NCBI GenBank assembly: GCA_944333375.1 | Contig: CALVKX010000076.1 | Location: 1 to 8,609 of the forward strand | Reading direction: 5' to 3' | Source: an uncultured Eubacteriales bacterium | GTDB taxonomy: Bacteria > Bacillota_A > Clostridia > Christensenellales > Aristaeellaceae | Length of the DNA: 8,609 nt | Part shown: piece after piece, positions 1 to 6,933 of the stretch | Layout of the letters: each line of letters starts with the position of its first letter | How positions within the stretch are numbered: the stretch's first letter is position 1 | Position numbers and translations under genes: made by a program | The notes under the pieces: model-generated | Databases searched by the model: none | Told to the model about the DNA's origin: nothing | The model's input: only the letters and a program-made list of their open reading frames with translations

Positions 1-473
1 TTCTCCGTGCCCGCGCCCTGGGAAAACTGCTGGGCGAAGCTGGACACGGTATGCTGGACGTTGTCCTTCGCATTTTTGACCATGCTGTCAAAGGTGTCGG
101 AAGAAAACTCGCGGCTGTTTCGGTCGATGTTGATGCGGTAGCCCAGGACCAGGCATACGATCAGGCCGATGATGACCAGGTGCGGCGCGGTAATCAGCGC
201 CAGGATCACAAACAGCGAGCTGAGGTTGACGACCACGGCCTCGTCCTTTCGGACCTTGAGCCTGAGGCGGTAGAGAAAGTTGAAGGCGCCCTTGATGTTT
301 TTGTGCTCGTCCCCGGACGGCTTCCCGGTTTTCAGCCGGCCGTTCTTCTCCAGATCCACCAGCGCGCGGGCCAGGCTTCCGTTGTGGTACTCCAGGAGAT
401 TGACGGCCTCCTCATAGGAGATGCCGCTTTTTTGCCTGAGGATTTCGATGTCCTCAAAGGTATATTTTGACAT
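1..473 (-). CDS. DUF4342 membrane protein with UBA/EF-Ts-like N-terminus (partial)
   Basis: The first 157 residues are in the window; the 3' end is cut off by the left edge. Residues 5-44 (from TFEDIEIL through GISYEEAVNLLEYHNGSLARAL) match the UBA/TS-N three-helix pattern seen in EF-Ts and NAC, where it binds proteins. A basic linker with KTGKPSGDEHKN (48-59) and the segment FNFLYRLRLKVRKDEAVVVNL (64-84) typical of DUF4342 follow. Next comes a hydrophobic stretch (85-112, one long helix or a hairpin with Pro97 in its middle), and then a polar tail rich in Ser, Asp and Gln. The start at 473 has a strong binding site and probably its own promoter, so the gene need not belong to the vWA operon. 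The function of DUF4342 proteins is unknown; a membrane-anchored adaptor recognising a protein partner is an inference. Confidence 0.85.
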   Translation of the reverse strand, partial: MSKYTFEDIEILRQKSGISYEEAVNLLEYHNGSLARALVDLEKNGRLKTGKPSGDEHKNIKGAFNFLYRLRLKVRKDEAVVVNLSSLFVILALITAPHLVIIGLIVCLVLGYRINIDRNSREFSSDTFDSMVKNAKDNVQHTVSSFAQQFSQGAGTE

Positions 474-481
474 GCTTCCAG

Positions 482-488
482 CCTCCTT
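482..488 (-). promoter_or_regulatory. Ribosome binding site of the DUF4342 gene
   Basis: AAGGAGG on the minus strand lies eight bases before the ATG at 473, a near-perfect site with ideal spacing. It fixes the start of the leftmost gene and shows a Firmicutes-like anti-Shine-Dalgarno preference. Confidence 0.8.
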
Positions 489-500
489 GTGCTCGTTTCT

Positions 501-532
501 CCGGGAGCCTCGGCATCGCAACACGCTCCCGG
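501..532 (-). other. Leader hairpin in front of the DUF4342 gene
   Basis: A perfect 8-base inverted repeat (CCGGGAGC at 501-508 and GCTCCCGG at 525-532) with a 16-base loop lies between the candidate promoter and the ribosome binding site. No T-run follows on either strand, so it does not look like an intrinsic terminator. As the first element of the predicted transcript it could protect the 5' end or influence translation. Confidence 0.45.
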
Positions 533-542
533 GAACGATGTC

Positions 543-572
543 ATCTTACCACAATTTGCGCCGGAATGTCTT
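543..572 (-). promoter_or_regulatory. Candidate promoter of the DUF4342 gene
   Basis: On the minus strand an extended -10 (TG-G-TAAGAT; hexamer at 543-548) is preceded after 18 bases by AAGACA (567-572), four of six matches to TTGACA. Transcription would begin near 535-537, directly before the leader hairpin. The region is visibly AT-richer than the genes around it. It would let the last gene be expressed apart from the vWA operon. Confidence 0.5.
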
Positions 573-616
573 GAGGATTTTCAAAGAGCTTTATGAGAAA
601 ACGATGAGATTTCGCA

Positions 617-3283
617 TTATTTTTGCCTGCGCGCCCGCTTGGCGGCCAAAAGGGCGCTGGCCGTGTCCTGCGCGGCCTGGCTTTGCGTGCGGTCCGGGCC
701 CTTGGGAGGCGGGCTCTGCGCCTTTTTCTCCTCCTTTTCCTCGCCCTGGCGCCGCGCAAGCGCCGCCAGCGCCTCCTCCCACGGCAGCCTGCGAAACGCC
801 GCGTCCAGCAGAAGCAGCATCAGCGCGAGCACCAGCAGCGGAATTTGCAGCTTAAGCCGCCCGCGCGCCGGTGAAACGGGGGTGTCCCAGAAGCCCGTCT
901 CGCCCGTCAGCACGCGGCCGCCTGTGCGCGCCGCAAGATTTTCCAGGCTTTGGCCGCCTTCCAGGCGCAAATCATACTCCTGCGAGAATCCGCGCACCGC
1001 GCCGCCCTCCTGGGTGTGCGCCGTGCCGTCGCTGCCCGTGTAGGACACGCGAACGGCATAAGCGCCCTCCTGCGCCGCCTCCAGAACGCCCTCATAAAGG
1101 CCCGGGGCGGTCTCGTCCAGCCGGAGGGTCCGCTGCGTGCCGTCGGGCAGGGCGACCGTCGCCTCCGCCGTGCCGGACGCCTCCTGCCCCTGGAGCGCAT
1201 AGCGGATGCGAACCGTCCCGTCCCCGACCTGCGTTTCCAACTGTCCCTCCCGCGTGGCGCCGGGAAGCAGTCGGCTGAGCACCCCGCCGAAGAAGCGCGG
1301 CGCGTCGGTCCAGGCCATGAAGGCGCCCGTCCAGCCGCCCTCCACGTCGCTGGTCCAGGCAGCGACCCTGCCGGCGCCCGCGTTCCACCAGGCCAGGAGC
1401 GGCTCATCGGTATCGCTGGTCAGGGTGACGGTGGCGGTGGGCTTTTCCGCGGTGCACAGATAGCCGTCCACCTGGGGCAGGCCCTGAAACCCCGCCATCG
1501 CCTCGCTTTCCAGGATCACGGGGGTAAAGGTGCGGTTTTTCACGTAGCTGTCGCTGACGAGCATGGTTTCCTTGGTAAAGATTTTGGGAATGTTGTCAAA
1601 CTCCCCTACCTCATAGGCGCGTCCGCCGCCCAGCGTGGAAAGCAGCTGCATGAGCGTGGCGTTTGCATCGCCGCCCACGGCCACGGTGGTCAGCGTGATG
1701 CCGGACTTGCGCATGGCCAGGACGATTTCCTCAAAGCCGGCGTCGGCAGGCTGCCCGTCGGACAGGAAGATGACGTGCTTCTGGGGCGTCTGCGCCGCCG
1801 AAAGCGCACGGTATGCCTCGTCCAGCGCCGAGTAGAACGCGGTTCCGCCGTCCGCGCGCAAAGTGCCGATCATGCTCTGAATATCTGAAAGATTTTGGAC
1901 GTCCTGAAAGGGAACGACCCATTTGGCCGTGTCGTCAAAGCCGATGACGCCTATGTTGTCATGCGGACCGAGCACCTCCGTGGCGCTCATGGCGGCCTCC
2001 TTGGCCACCTCGATGCGGGTGGTACCGAACTGCCCGGCGGTCATGCTGCCCGACTTGTCGATGCAGATCACCAGCGACAAGGACGGCATGCGCTGCCTGT
2101 CGCGCACGTCGATGGTCACGGGCAGCAGCTCCTCCAGAAGCGTACCCCGGTAGCCGCCCAAAGCGTAGCTTTCGTCGCCGCCCAGCACCAGAAGGCCGCG
2201 CCCCAGCGTGCGGACGGCCTGATCGAGCGCCTGCCACTGTTTGGGCGCGGCGGCGTCGTAGTCGATGTTGTTGAGGACGATGGCGTCATAGGGCAGATAG
2301 CCCTCCGCGCCGGAGGGCATCTGTGCGGGGGACAGCTTTTCCACGCGCATCCCGGCCGCCGAGAACAGCGCGCCGGCCGTCCCGCCCTCCTCCACCACCA
2401 GCACCGCCGGCGTGCCAAGCACGCGCGTATAGGCGCTGAGGCGGTTGTTCTGGCTGAGCGTATCCTGAGCGCTGACCAGCCGCGCCTCGCAGATGATCCC
2501 GCCGGCCTTCTGCGCCGCGACGGTGAAGGCGAAGCGGTTCTCGCCCTCCTTGAGCGCCACCTCGCGCGTGTCGGTGGGCTCGCCGTTCTGATACAGCACC
2601 AGCGTGGCCGTCATGTCCGCGTTCGCGTCAATCAGCACGCGCAGAGGGACGTTCTGCCCCTCATAAACTTCGGAAGGGACCGTCAGCTCGCTGACCTGCG
2701 CGTCCGGGCCGCTTCCGCCCTCCAGCGGCAGCACGTCCGCGCGTATGCCCGCGGCCGCCAGCATTTCAATTGTCGCGTCGGACAGCGCGGCCTTTCCGTC
2801 GCTGAGCACGGTCACGCCGCCGCTGCCCCCGGAAGGCATCAGCGCCGCCGCCAGGCGAAGCGCGGCGTCCAGGTCGCTTCCCGAGCGGTCTACCCCCGCG
2901 TTGACGCCCGTGAACACGGGCGCAGCGACGGCCGGCACGTCCACCATGGCGTCGGCTCCAAAGGCGATCACGCCCGCCTGCTGCCCCTTGGGCAGGTCCG
3001 CAAGGGCGCGGGCGGTCACCGCCTGCGCGCCGTCCTGCGCCTGGCGGGTGGAATCGGACATGTCAAGCACCACCCAGCGCTGCGCCGCGCCTGAGACGCC
3101 CGGCACCGAGGGCGCGGCGGCGGCCAGCGCCAGCACGGCGCACAGAAGCAGCCGCACGCCCAGCGTGACCCGCCGGCGAAGCGATGCCCGGCGCACGCAA
3201 TAGCGCCGGTCGATGAGCCAAACGGCGGCCAGGCCCACCGGCAAAAGCATAAGCGCCCAAAGCGCCTCAAACTCAAGTCCCAC
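617..3283 (-). CDS. Membrane protein with two vWA domains and a GATase-like segment
   Basis: The product is 888 residues starting at GTG. Helix 1 (about 7-24), a basic loop (DRRYCVRRASLRRR, 25-38) and helix 2 (about 41-58) lead into vWA domain 1: VVLDMSDST (71-79; Asp74/Ser76/Ser78), GSDLDAAL (135-142) and TVLSDG (158-163). An Ig-like region follows (about 196-285). A Rossmann-like GATase-type segment (292-390) carries LLVLGGDESYALGGYRG (364-380), but with no Cys at the nucleophile position it is probably not an enzyme. vWA domain 2 has a full MIDAS set: VICIDKSGSM (405-414), GGTAFYSAL (479-487) and IFLSDGQP (505-512). The segment 628-674 (LLAWWNAGAGRVAAWTSD to LLP), a second Ig-like region (688-750), a C-terminal helix (about 811-829) and a charged 59-residue cytoplasmic tail complete it. 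It resembles the large vWA/glutamine-amidotransferase-like proteins found beside MoxR genes. Translation is probably coupled to the upstream gene, which it overlaps by 11 bases. Confidence 0.92.
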   Translation of the reverse strand: MGLEFEALWALMLLPVGLAAVWLIDRRYCVRRASLRRRVTLGVRLLLCAVLALAAAAPSVPGVSGAAQRWVVLDMSDSTRQAQDGAQAVTARALADLPKGQQAGVIAFGADAMVDVPAVAAPVFTGVNAGVDRSGSDLDAALRLAAALMPSGGSGGVTVLSDGKAALSDATIEMLAAAGIRADVLPLEGGSGPDAQVSELTVPSEVYEGQNVPLRVLIDANADMTATLVLYQNGEPTDTREVALKEGENRFAFTVAAQKAGGIICEARLVSAQDTLSQNNRLSAYTRVLGTPAVLVVEEGGTAGALFSAAGMRVEKLSPAQMPSGAEGYLPYDAIVLNNIDYDAAAPKQWQALDQAVRTLGRGLLVLGGDESYALGGYRGTLLEELLPVTIDVRDRQRMPSLSLVICIDKSGSMTAGQFGTTRIEVAKEAAMSATEVLGPHDNIGVIGFDDTAKWVVPFQDVQNLSDIQSMIGTLRADGGTAFYSALDEAYRALSAAQTPQKHVIFLSDGQPADAGFEEIVLAMRKSGITLTTVAVGGDANATLMQLLSTLGGGRAYEVGEFDNIPKIFTKETMLVSDSYVKNRTFTPVILESEAMAGFQGLPQVDGYLCTAEKPTATVTLTSDTDEPLLAWWNAGAGRVAAWTSDVEGGWTGAFMAWTDAPRFFGGVLSRLLPGATREGQLETQVGDGTVRIRYALQGQEASGTAEATVALPDGTQRTLRLDETAPGLYEGVLEAAQEGAYAVRVSYTGSDGTAHTQEGGAVRGFSQEYDLRLEGGQSLENLAARTGGRVLTGETGFWDTPVSPARGRLKLQIPLLVLALMLLLLDAAFRRLPWEEALAALARRQGEEKEEKKAQSPPPKGPDRTQSQAAQDTASALLAAKRARRQK
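2300..2318. repeat. Perfect 8-bp inverted repeat inside the two-vWA gene
   Basis: GCCCTCCG (2300-2307) and CGGAGGGC (2311-2318) pair exactly around a 3-base loop. It encodes the MPSGAEGY surface loop of the GATase-like segment. There is no T-run, so it is not a terminator; the low-complexity GC-rich code probably explains it. Confidence 0.45.
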
Positions 3284-5039
3284 GCCGGCTCACCCCCCAT
3301 TCCACGAGCATCAGCGCAAAGAGCGCAAGCACGATCCACAGCGTCCACTCACGGTAGCCCGCCTCATTCTGCGCCGCCTCGCCCTGCACGGAGGCGGGCA
3401 CGGTGAGGGTGTCGCACTCCGCCTGCGGAATGTGCAGCGCAAACGCCGTCACGCGCTCCCCGCCGTCCTCCAGCGTCTCCCTCAGGCGGTAGATCCCGAT
3501 CTCGTCCGTCTCTGAAAACGCCGCGTTCTCCAGCGTGACCACCCGCCCGGAAGGCGTTTCCACCCGGGCCGATACCGTGCGCGCGTCCAGGGTGAACGAG
3601 ACGCTCTCGCCGCAGGAAACGCCCTCGACGGAAGCGTCCGCGTCCGGCAGCAGCCAGGCGAGCAGGTTTTGGGTCAGCACGGGGAAGTCCGCCTTCAAAG
3701 GCAGGTTGCTCTCGTGCAGGTCAAAGCCCAAAACGGCCACCCGCCTTTCGGGATTGACCGAAAGCAGCGCCCCGCCCTGGGATGTAAGCACCGGCACGCC
3801 GCCCTCCAGCGGCCGGAAAGAGCGGATGGCGACATCCGTGAGCAGCAGGTTTTCGCAAATCGCCTGCGCCTCCTCCCCTGCGCCCACGCGCAGAAATCCG
3901 GCTGTTTCCCCGTCGGGCAGGGGCGTGATGCCCGCGACCCCATCCGGGGGATTGATCGCCCAGACGGCACCCGTCCTGGGAAGCTCCTGTGGAAGCACGC
4001 CGTCGTAGATATACAGATCGCAGTCCGAGGCGGCCTGGACGTCCTGAGGGTCCGCCAGCACCAGCGTGATTTCCGGCCGGAGCCTGATGGCCTGCTCCAG
4101 AAACACATTGCCCTCCGTGACCAGCAGCGCCGTATACTGCCGCTGGTTGCCGCTCACGGCCCAGCGCGCGTCATCGGCGGCGAGCGCACCGCCCGGCGAG
4201 ACGCGGGCCATCGCGCTCCGCGTGCCCGCGGGGACGCTCAAAAGCACGCCCTGGCTCTCCCCGGCCTTCAGCGCGACGGTGCGCACGTCGCACAGCGCGC
4301 CCTCCACATAGCACTCCACCGTCGCTTCCACATCCCCGCCCCAGCTCACGACACGCGCAAAAGCCGTATTCTCCTCCGTCTGGAGGCTCAGGCCCAGAAG
4401 GCTGACGTTCGCGGTCCCCTCTCCCGCCGCGATGCGCGCCATCCCCTGAGGCAGCTCCACCTCACTGTCGGAAAACACGTACACGCGCAGAGAAGGGCTC
4501 TCCCTGAGCATCGCCGCGGCCAGCGACAGCGCCCCCGAGAGGTCCGCGCCGCCGTTTCCGGCCTTCATGTTCTCCATGGCGCGCCGGGCCAGCGCATGAT
4601 CCGTGCTGCTGGACACCAGCGGCGTGAGCGCACTGCCGGCGGCGAGCACCGTCACCGCGTCCCCGTCCCGCATGCCGTCCAGAATCTCCAGCGCCCGTTC
4701 CCTGGCCTCGTCCAGCCGGGAACGGCCGATACCGTCCACCGTCTGCATGCTCGCTGACAGATCAAAAATGAACAGGCTCTCTCCCCGGGCGCCCCCCGCG
4801 CTGACCGGCCGCATGAGCGCCAGCGCAAACAGCGCCACCATCAGCAGCTGAAGCCATAAAAGAAGCTGACTGCGCAGGCGCTGAAAAGGCCGGCTCTGCC
4901 GGGTACGTTCCTCCATCTTTTTCCATAGAAGCAGGCTGGGCACAGGTACGCGCCGCGCCCTGCGCCTGAGAATATAGAGCGCAATCACCGGGATCAGGCC
5001 CAACAGCGCCCATGCGCCGGCGGGATTCAGCCATTCCAT
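3273..5039 (-). CDS. Membrane-anchored vWA protein with BatA-type N-terminus
   Basis: The product is 588 residues. The N-terminus is the BatA (aerotolerance regulator N-terminal) pattern: helix 1 (about 7-24), a basic loop with RRRARRVPVPSLLLWKKM (25-42), and helix 2 (about 58-77). A vWA domain follows, with FIFDLSASM (90-98; MIDAS Asp93/Ser95/Ser97) and YVFSDSE (187-193). The usual MIDAS Thr position seems to be Ala165 in GGADLSGAL, so metal binding may be weakened. After it come an Ig-like beta region (about 225-297), a GATase-like Rossmann segment (about 302-465, from YTALLVTEGNVFLEQAIRL to LLAWLLP), a second Ig-like region (about 475-540) and a C-terminal helix (about 564-580) with a short basic tail. 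The topology places the vWA and Ig-like parts outside the cell. The ATG at 5039 has GAGGGGAG seven bases upstream. The 3' end overlaps the next gene by 11 bases. Its partner is probably the MoxR/DUF58 pair; the substrate is unknown. Confidence 0.9.
   Translation of the reverse strand: MEWLNPAGAWALLGLIPVIALYILRRRARRVPVPSLLLWKKMEERTRQSRPFQRLRSQLLLWLQLLMVALFALALMRPVSAGGARGESLFIFDLSASMQTVDGIGRSRLDEARERALEILDGMRDGDAVTVLAAGSALTPLVSSSTDHALARRAMENMKAGNGGADLSGALSLAAAMLRESPSLRVYVFSDSEVELPQGMARIAAGEGTANVSLLGLSLQTEENTAFARVVSWGGDVEATVECYVEGALCDVRTVALKAGESQGVLLSVPAGTRSAMARVSPGGALAADDARWAVSGNQRQYTALLVTEGNVFLEQAIRLRPEITLVLADPQDVQAASDCDLYIYDGVLPQELPRTGAVWAINPPDGVAGITPLPDGETAGFLRVGAGEEAQAICENLLLTDVAIRSFRPLEGGVPVLTSQGGALLSVNPERRVAVLGFDLHESNLPLKADFPVLTQNLLAWLLPDADASVEGVSCGESVSFTLDARTVSARVETPSGRVVTLENAAFSETDEIGIYRLRETLEDGGERVTAFALHIPQAECDTLTVPASVQGEAAQNEAGYREWTLWIVLALFALMLVEWGVSRRGT
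3290..3294 (-). promoter_or_regulatory. Ribosome binding site supporting a GTG start
   Basis: The minus strand reads GGGGTGAG here, whose GGTGA core matches the 3' part of the consensus AGGAGGTGA and lies six bases before the GTG at 3283. The next in-frame ATG (codon 12) would cut off half of the first membrane helix, so GTG is preferred. The site is inside the end of the upstream coding sequence. Confidence 0.55.
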
Positions 5040-5046
5040 GACGTTG

Positions 5047-5054
5047 CTCCCCTC
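5047..5054 (-). promoter_or_regulatory. Ribosome binding site of the BatA-type vWA gene
   Basis: GAGGGGAG on the minus strand ends seven bases before the ATG at 5039. It lies in the 24-base gap after the DUF58 stop and supports that start, which is also the only nearby ATG in frame. Confidence 0.65.
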
Positions 5055-5063
5055 GTCGGTTGT

Positions 5064-5915
5064 TCAGGCGATCAGCCCGGCCGCGCTGAGTGCGCGGATA
5101 AGCTGATCTTCAAACGGATTTTCCGGGACAATCAGGCTGTGACAGGCGGCATGGGCATGACAAAAAGCGGCAGCGTCTCCGACAAAAGCGCGGACGGTCT
5201 CCCGGTAGCGTTTGAGCGCGTCATACCCTCCCGATGTGAGAAAGCGTTCGCCCGTTTCGCTGTCATACAGCTCTGACGCATCCTCGATCTGCGGCTCCCA
5301 CTCCTCGGGGCTGAGAATCTGCAAAACGCTGGTTTCCTGCTTTCGGTAGATCAGGGACAGCACCGCCTGCTCATAGCCGTCCATCAGGTCGCTGATGAGC
5401 ACGCTGGCGCCCCTGCCGCCCATAAGTCCGAGAGATGGCACAGCCGTTTCAATCAAGGCGCGCCCCCCGGGCCGAACCGCCTCCAAAAATGCCGAAAGCT
5501 CGGGATAGCTGTGCCGTCCGCGAAGGGGCCGCGTATGGCGCTCCCCATCTTCGCCCAGGACCAAAACCGTCACGCTGTCGCCGCCGCACAGGCACAGATA
5601 GCCCAGCGTCTGCGCAAGCTGGCGCGCAGGCTCCCATTTTCCAAAATCCATGGAGGCGCTCGCGTCCACGATCAGATGCACGCGCTGCTCCTGCTCCTCC
5701 ATGAAAAGCTTGAGGAACAGCCGTTCAAAGCGCGCATAGGCGTTCCAGTCCACGCGCCGGATGTCGTCCCCGGGCGCATACTGGCGAAAGTCCGAAAACT
5801 CCACGCTCGCGCCCAGCGCGCGGGAGCGCCTCAGCCCCCCGGCGCCTCCGGCGGCCGGATGACGCATGCGCAGCGCCAGCGCGTCCAGCCGCCTCAAAAA
5901 CGTATCGCTCAGCAT
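5064..5915 (-). CDS. DUF58 domain protein (vWA-like fold), soluble
   Basis: The product is 283 residues. It shows the DUF58 signature FSDFRQYAPGDDIRRVDWN (40-58) followed by AYAR, then a vWA-like beta strand and MIDAS-type motif LIVDASASMD (81-90, Asp84/Ser86/Ser88) and a second acidic motif VLISDLMDG (172-180). The ending NPFEDQLIRALSAAGLI is typical of the family. There is no membrane segment, unlike longer DUF58 proteins such as Bacillus YeaD, so it should act in the cytosol, probably as a partner of the MoxR ATPase encoded just upstream. The ATG at 5915 is preceded by a purine-rich AAGGGAAG six bases away; spacing to MoxR is 20 bases and to the next gene 24 bases, so co-transcription is likely. 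An odd detail is the Cys/His cluster CHAHAACH (252-259). The biochemical role of DUF58 proteins is poorly known; related clusters have been tied to envelope and stress functions. Confidence 0.94.
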   Translation of the reverse strand: MLSDTFLRRLDALALRMRHPAAGGAGGLRRSRALGASVEFSDFRQYAPGDDIRRVDWNAYARFERLFLKLFMEEQEQRVHLIVDASASMDFGKWEPARQLAQTLGYLCLCGGDSVTVLVLGEDGERHTRPLRGRHSYPELSAFLEAVRPGGRALIETAVPSLGLMGGRGASVLISDLMDGYEQAVLSLIYRKQETSVLQILSPEEWEPQIEDASELYDSETGERFLTSGGYDALKRYRETVRAFVGDAAAFCHAHAACHSLIVPENPFEDQLIRALSAAGLIA

Positions 5916-5935
5916 CGCCGCTTCCCTTCCCCGCC

Positions 5936-6916
5936 TCAGCTGCGCGGAAGCTGTTTGAGCAGTGAGGCGATCACGCCCTCGACCGTCTCGCCCTGCGCCA
6001 TTCCCTCAAAGCTGAGGGCGATGCGGTGCCGCAGGCACGCGGGCGCCACGGCCTCGATGTCCTCAAAGGCCACGTTGTAGCGCCCGTTCATCAGCGCCCT
6101 GGCCCGCGAGGTCGCAATCAGCGCCTGGGCCGCGCGGGGGCTTGCGCCAAAGCGCACACAGCGCCGGACAAGCTCGGGGCTTCCTTCCATCTCGGGATGC
6201 GTGGCCAGGACCAGCCGCAGCGCAAAATCCCGCACGGCCTGGGCCACGGGCACCTCCTGCGCCACCGCGCGAAGGCTCATGAGCGTTTCGGCATCCGCCA
6301 CGCGCCGGGCGTGCGACGTCTGGGGAACGGTGGTCAGGCCCACGATTTCGGCAAGCTCCTCCAGGCTGGGGAAGTCCACCAGAATCTTGAGCATAAAGCG
6401 GTCGAGCTGCGCTTCCGGGAGCGGATAGGTGCCTTCCTGCTCCATGGGGTTTTGGGTGGCGAGCACGAAATAGGGCTCTTTGAGCCTGTGCGTCTCGCCC
6501 GCCACCGTCACGGAGTGCTCCTGCATGGCCTCCAGAAGCGCCGCCTGGGTCTTGGGGGTGGCGCGGTTGATCTCGTCGGCCAGCACGATCGAGGCGAACA
6601 GCGGTCCCTCGCGAAAGCGGAACTCGTTGCCCGCGTCGGTTTTGACGATGATGTTGGTGCCGGTGATGTCGGCGGGCATGAGGTCGGGGGTGAACTGGAT
6701 GCGGCTGAAAGGCAGGTCAAACACATCCGACAGCGTGCGCACCAGCCGCGTCTTGCCCAGCCCCGGCACGCCCTCCAAAAGCACGTTGCCGCCCGCGACA
6801 AGCGCGGTGAGAAGCTGGTCCACCACGCGCTCCTGACCGATGATCTCCCTGGCGATCTCGGCTTTGATGGCTTTTACCGTCTCAAAAAAGGACTCGATCT
6901 TCTCCTGTGGGATCAT
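5936..6916 (-). CDS. MoxR-family AAA+ ATPase
   Basis: The product is 326 residues, normal for the family, and probably a cytosolic ATP-driven chaperone that remodels vWA-domain partners. The AAA+ core is complete: Walker A GVPGLGKT (49-56), the MoxR stretch PDLMPADITG (77-86), Walker B VLADE (111-115) running into INRATPKTQAALLEAMQE, sensor 1 in LATQNP (Asn156), and EAQLDRF (168-174), which holds the candidate arginine finger. The C-terminal lid follows, including the segment FGASPRAAQALI. I chose the ATG at 6916 because an AGGAGG lies 10 bases upstream (6927-6932). The ATG at 6937 overlaps the previous stop but has no binding site, and the ATG at 6925 sits only one base from the AGGAGG. With the 6916 start the gene begins 17 bases after its upstream neighbour and ends 20 bases before the DUF58 gene. 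This gene order is the classic MoxR-DUF58-vWA arrangement (compare yeaC/yeaD of Bacillus). Nothing is missing from the active site. Confidence 0.96.
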   Translation of the reverse strand: MIPQEKIESFFETVKAIKAEIAREIIGQERVVDQLLTALVAGGNVLLEGVPGLGKTRLVRTLSDVFDLPFSRIQFTPDLMPADITGTNIIVKTDAGNEFRFREGPLFASIVLADEINRATPKTQAALLEAMQEHSVTVAGETHRLKEPYFVLATQNPMEQEGTYPLPEAQLDRFMLKILVDFPSLEELAEIVGLTTVPQTSHARRVADAETLMSLRAVAQEVPVAQAVRDFALRLVLATHPEMEGSPELVRRCVRFGASPRAAQALIATSRARALMNGRYNVAFEDIEAVAPACLRHRIALSFEGMAQGETVEGVIASLLKQLPRS

Positions 6917-6926
6917 GCGCTCCATT

Positions 6927-6932
6927 CCTCCT
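6927..6932 (-). promoter_or_regulatory. Ribosome binding site of the MoxR gene, decides the start
   Basis: A perfect AGGAGG on the minus strand ends 10 bases before the ATG at 6916. Three in-frame ATGs (6937, 6925, 6916) crowd this junction. The 6937 start lies upstream of the site and the 6925 start is only one base from it, so 6916 fits best. Translational coupling through the ATGA at 6934-6937 remains possible. Confidence 0.75.
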
Positions 6933-6933
6933 G

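Noticed and set aside
51..470. Plus-strand open frame opposite the DUF4342 gene
   Set aside because: The minus-strand reading has a near-perfect ribosome binding site and a recognisable UBA-like plus membrane layout, so the plus-strand reading is a shadow.
573..616. Intrinsic terminator after the two-vWA gene
   Set aside because: The stretch is AT-rich with several T-runs but has no GC-rich stem in front of them on the minus strand.
1895..3094. Long plus-strand open frame of about 400 codons opposite the two-vWA gene
   Set aside because: It lies fully antisense to a gene with clear domains. Its translation is rich in Arg, His, Gly and Ala without any recognisable motif, the usual shadow of GC-rich coding DNA.
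3669..4757. Plus-strand open frame of about 360 codons opposite the BatA-type gene
   Set aside because: It is antisense to a convincing vWA protein, with Arg/His-rich composition, no recognisable domain and no good ribosome binding site noticed.
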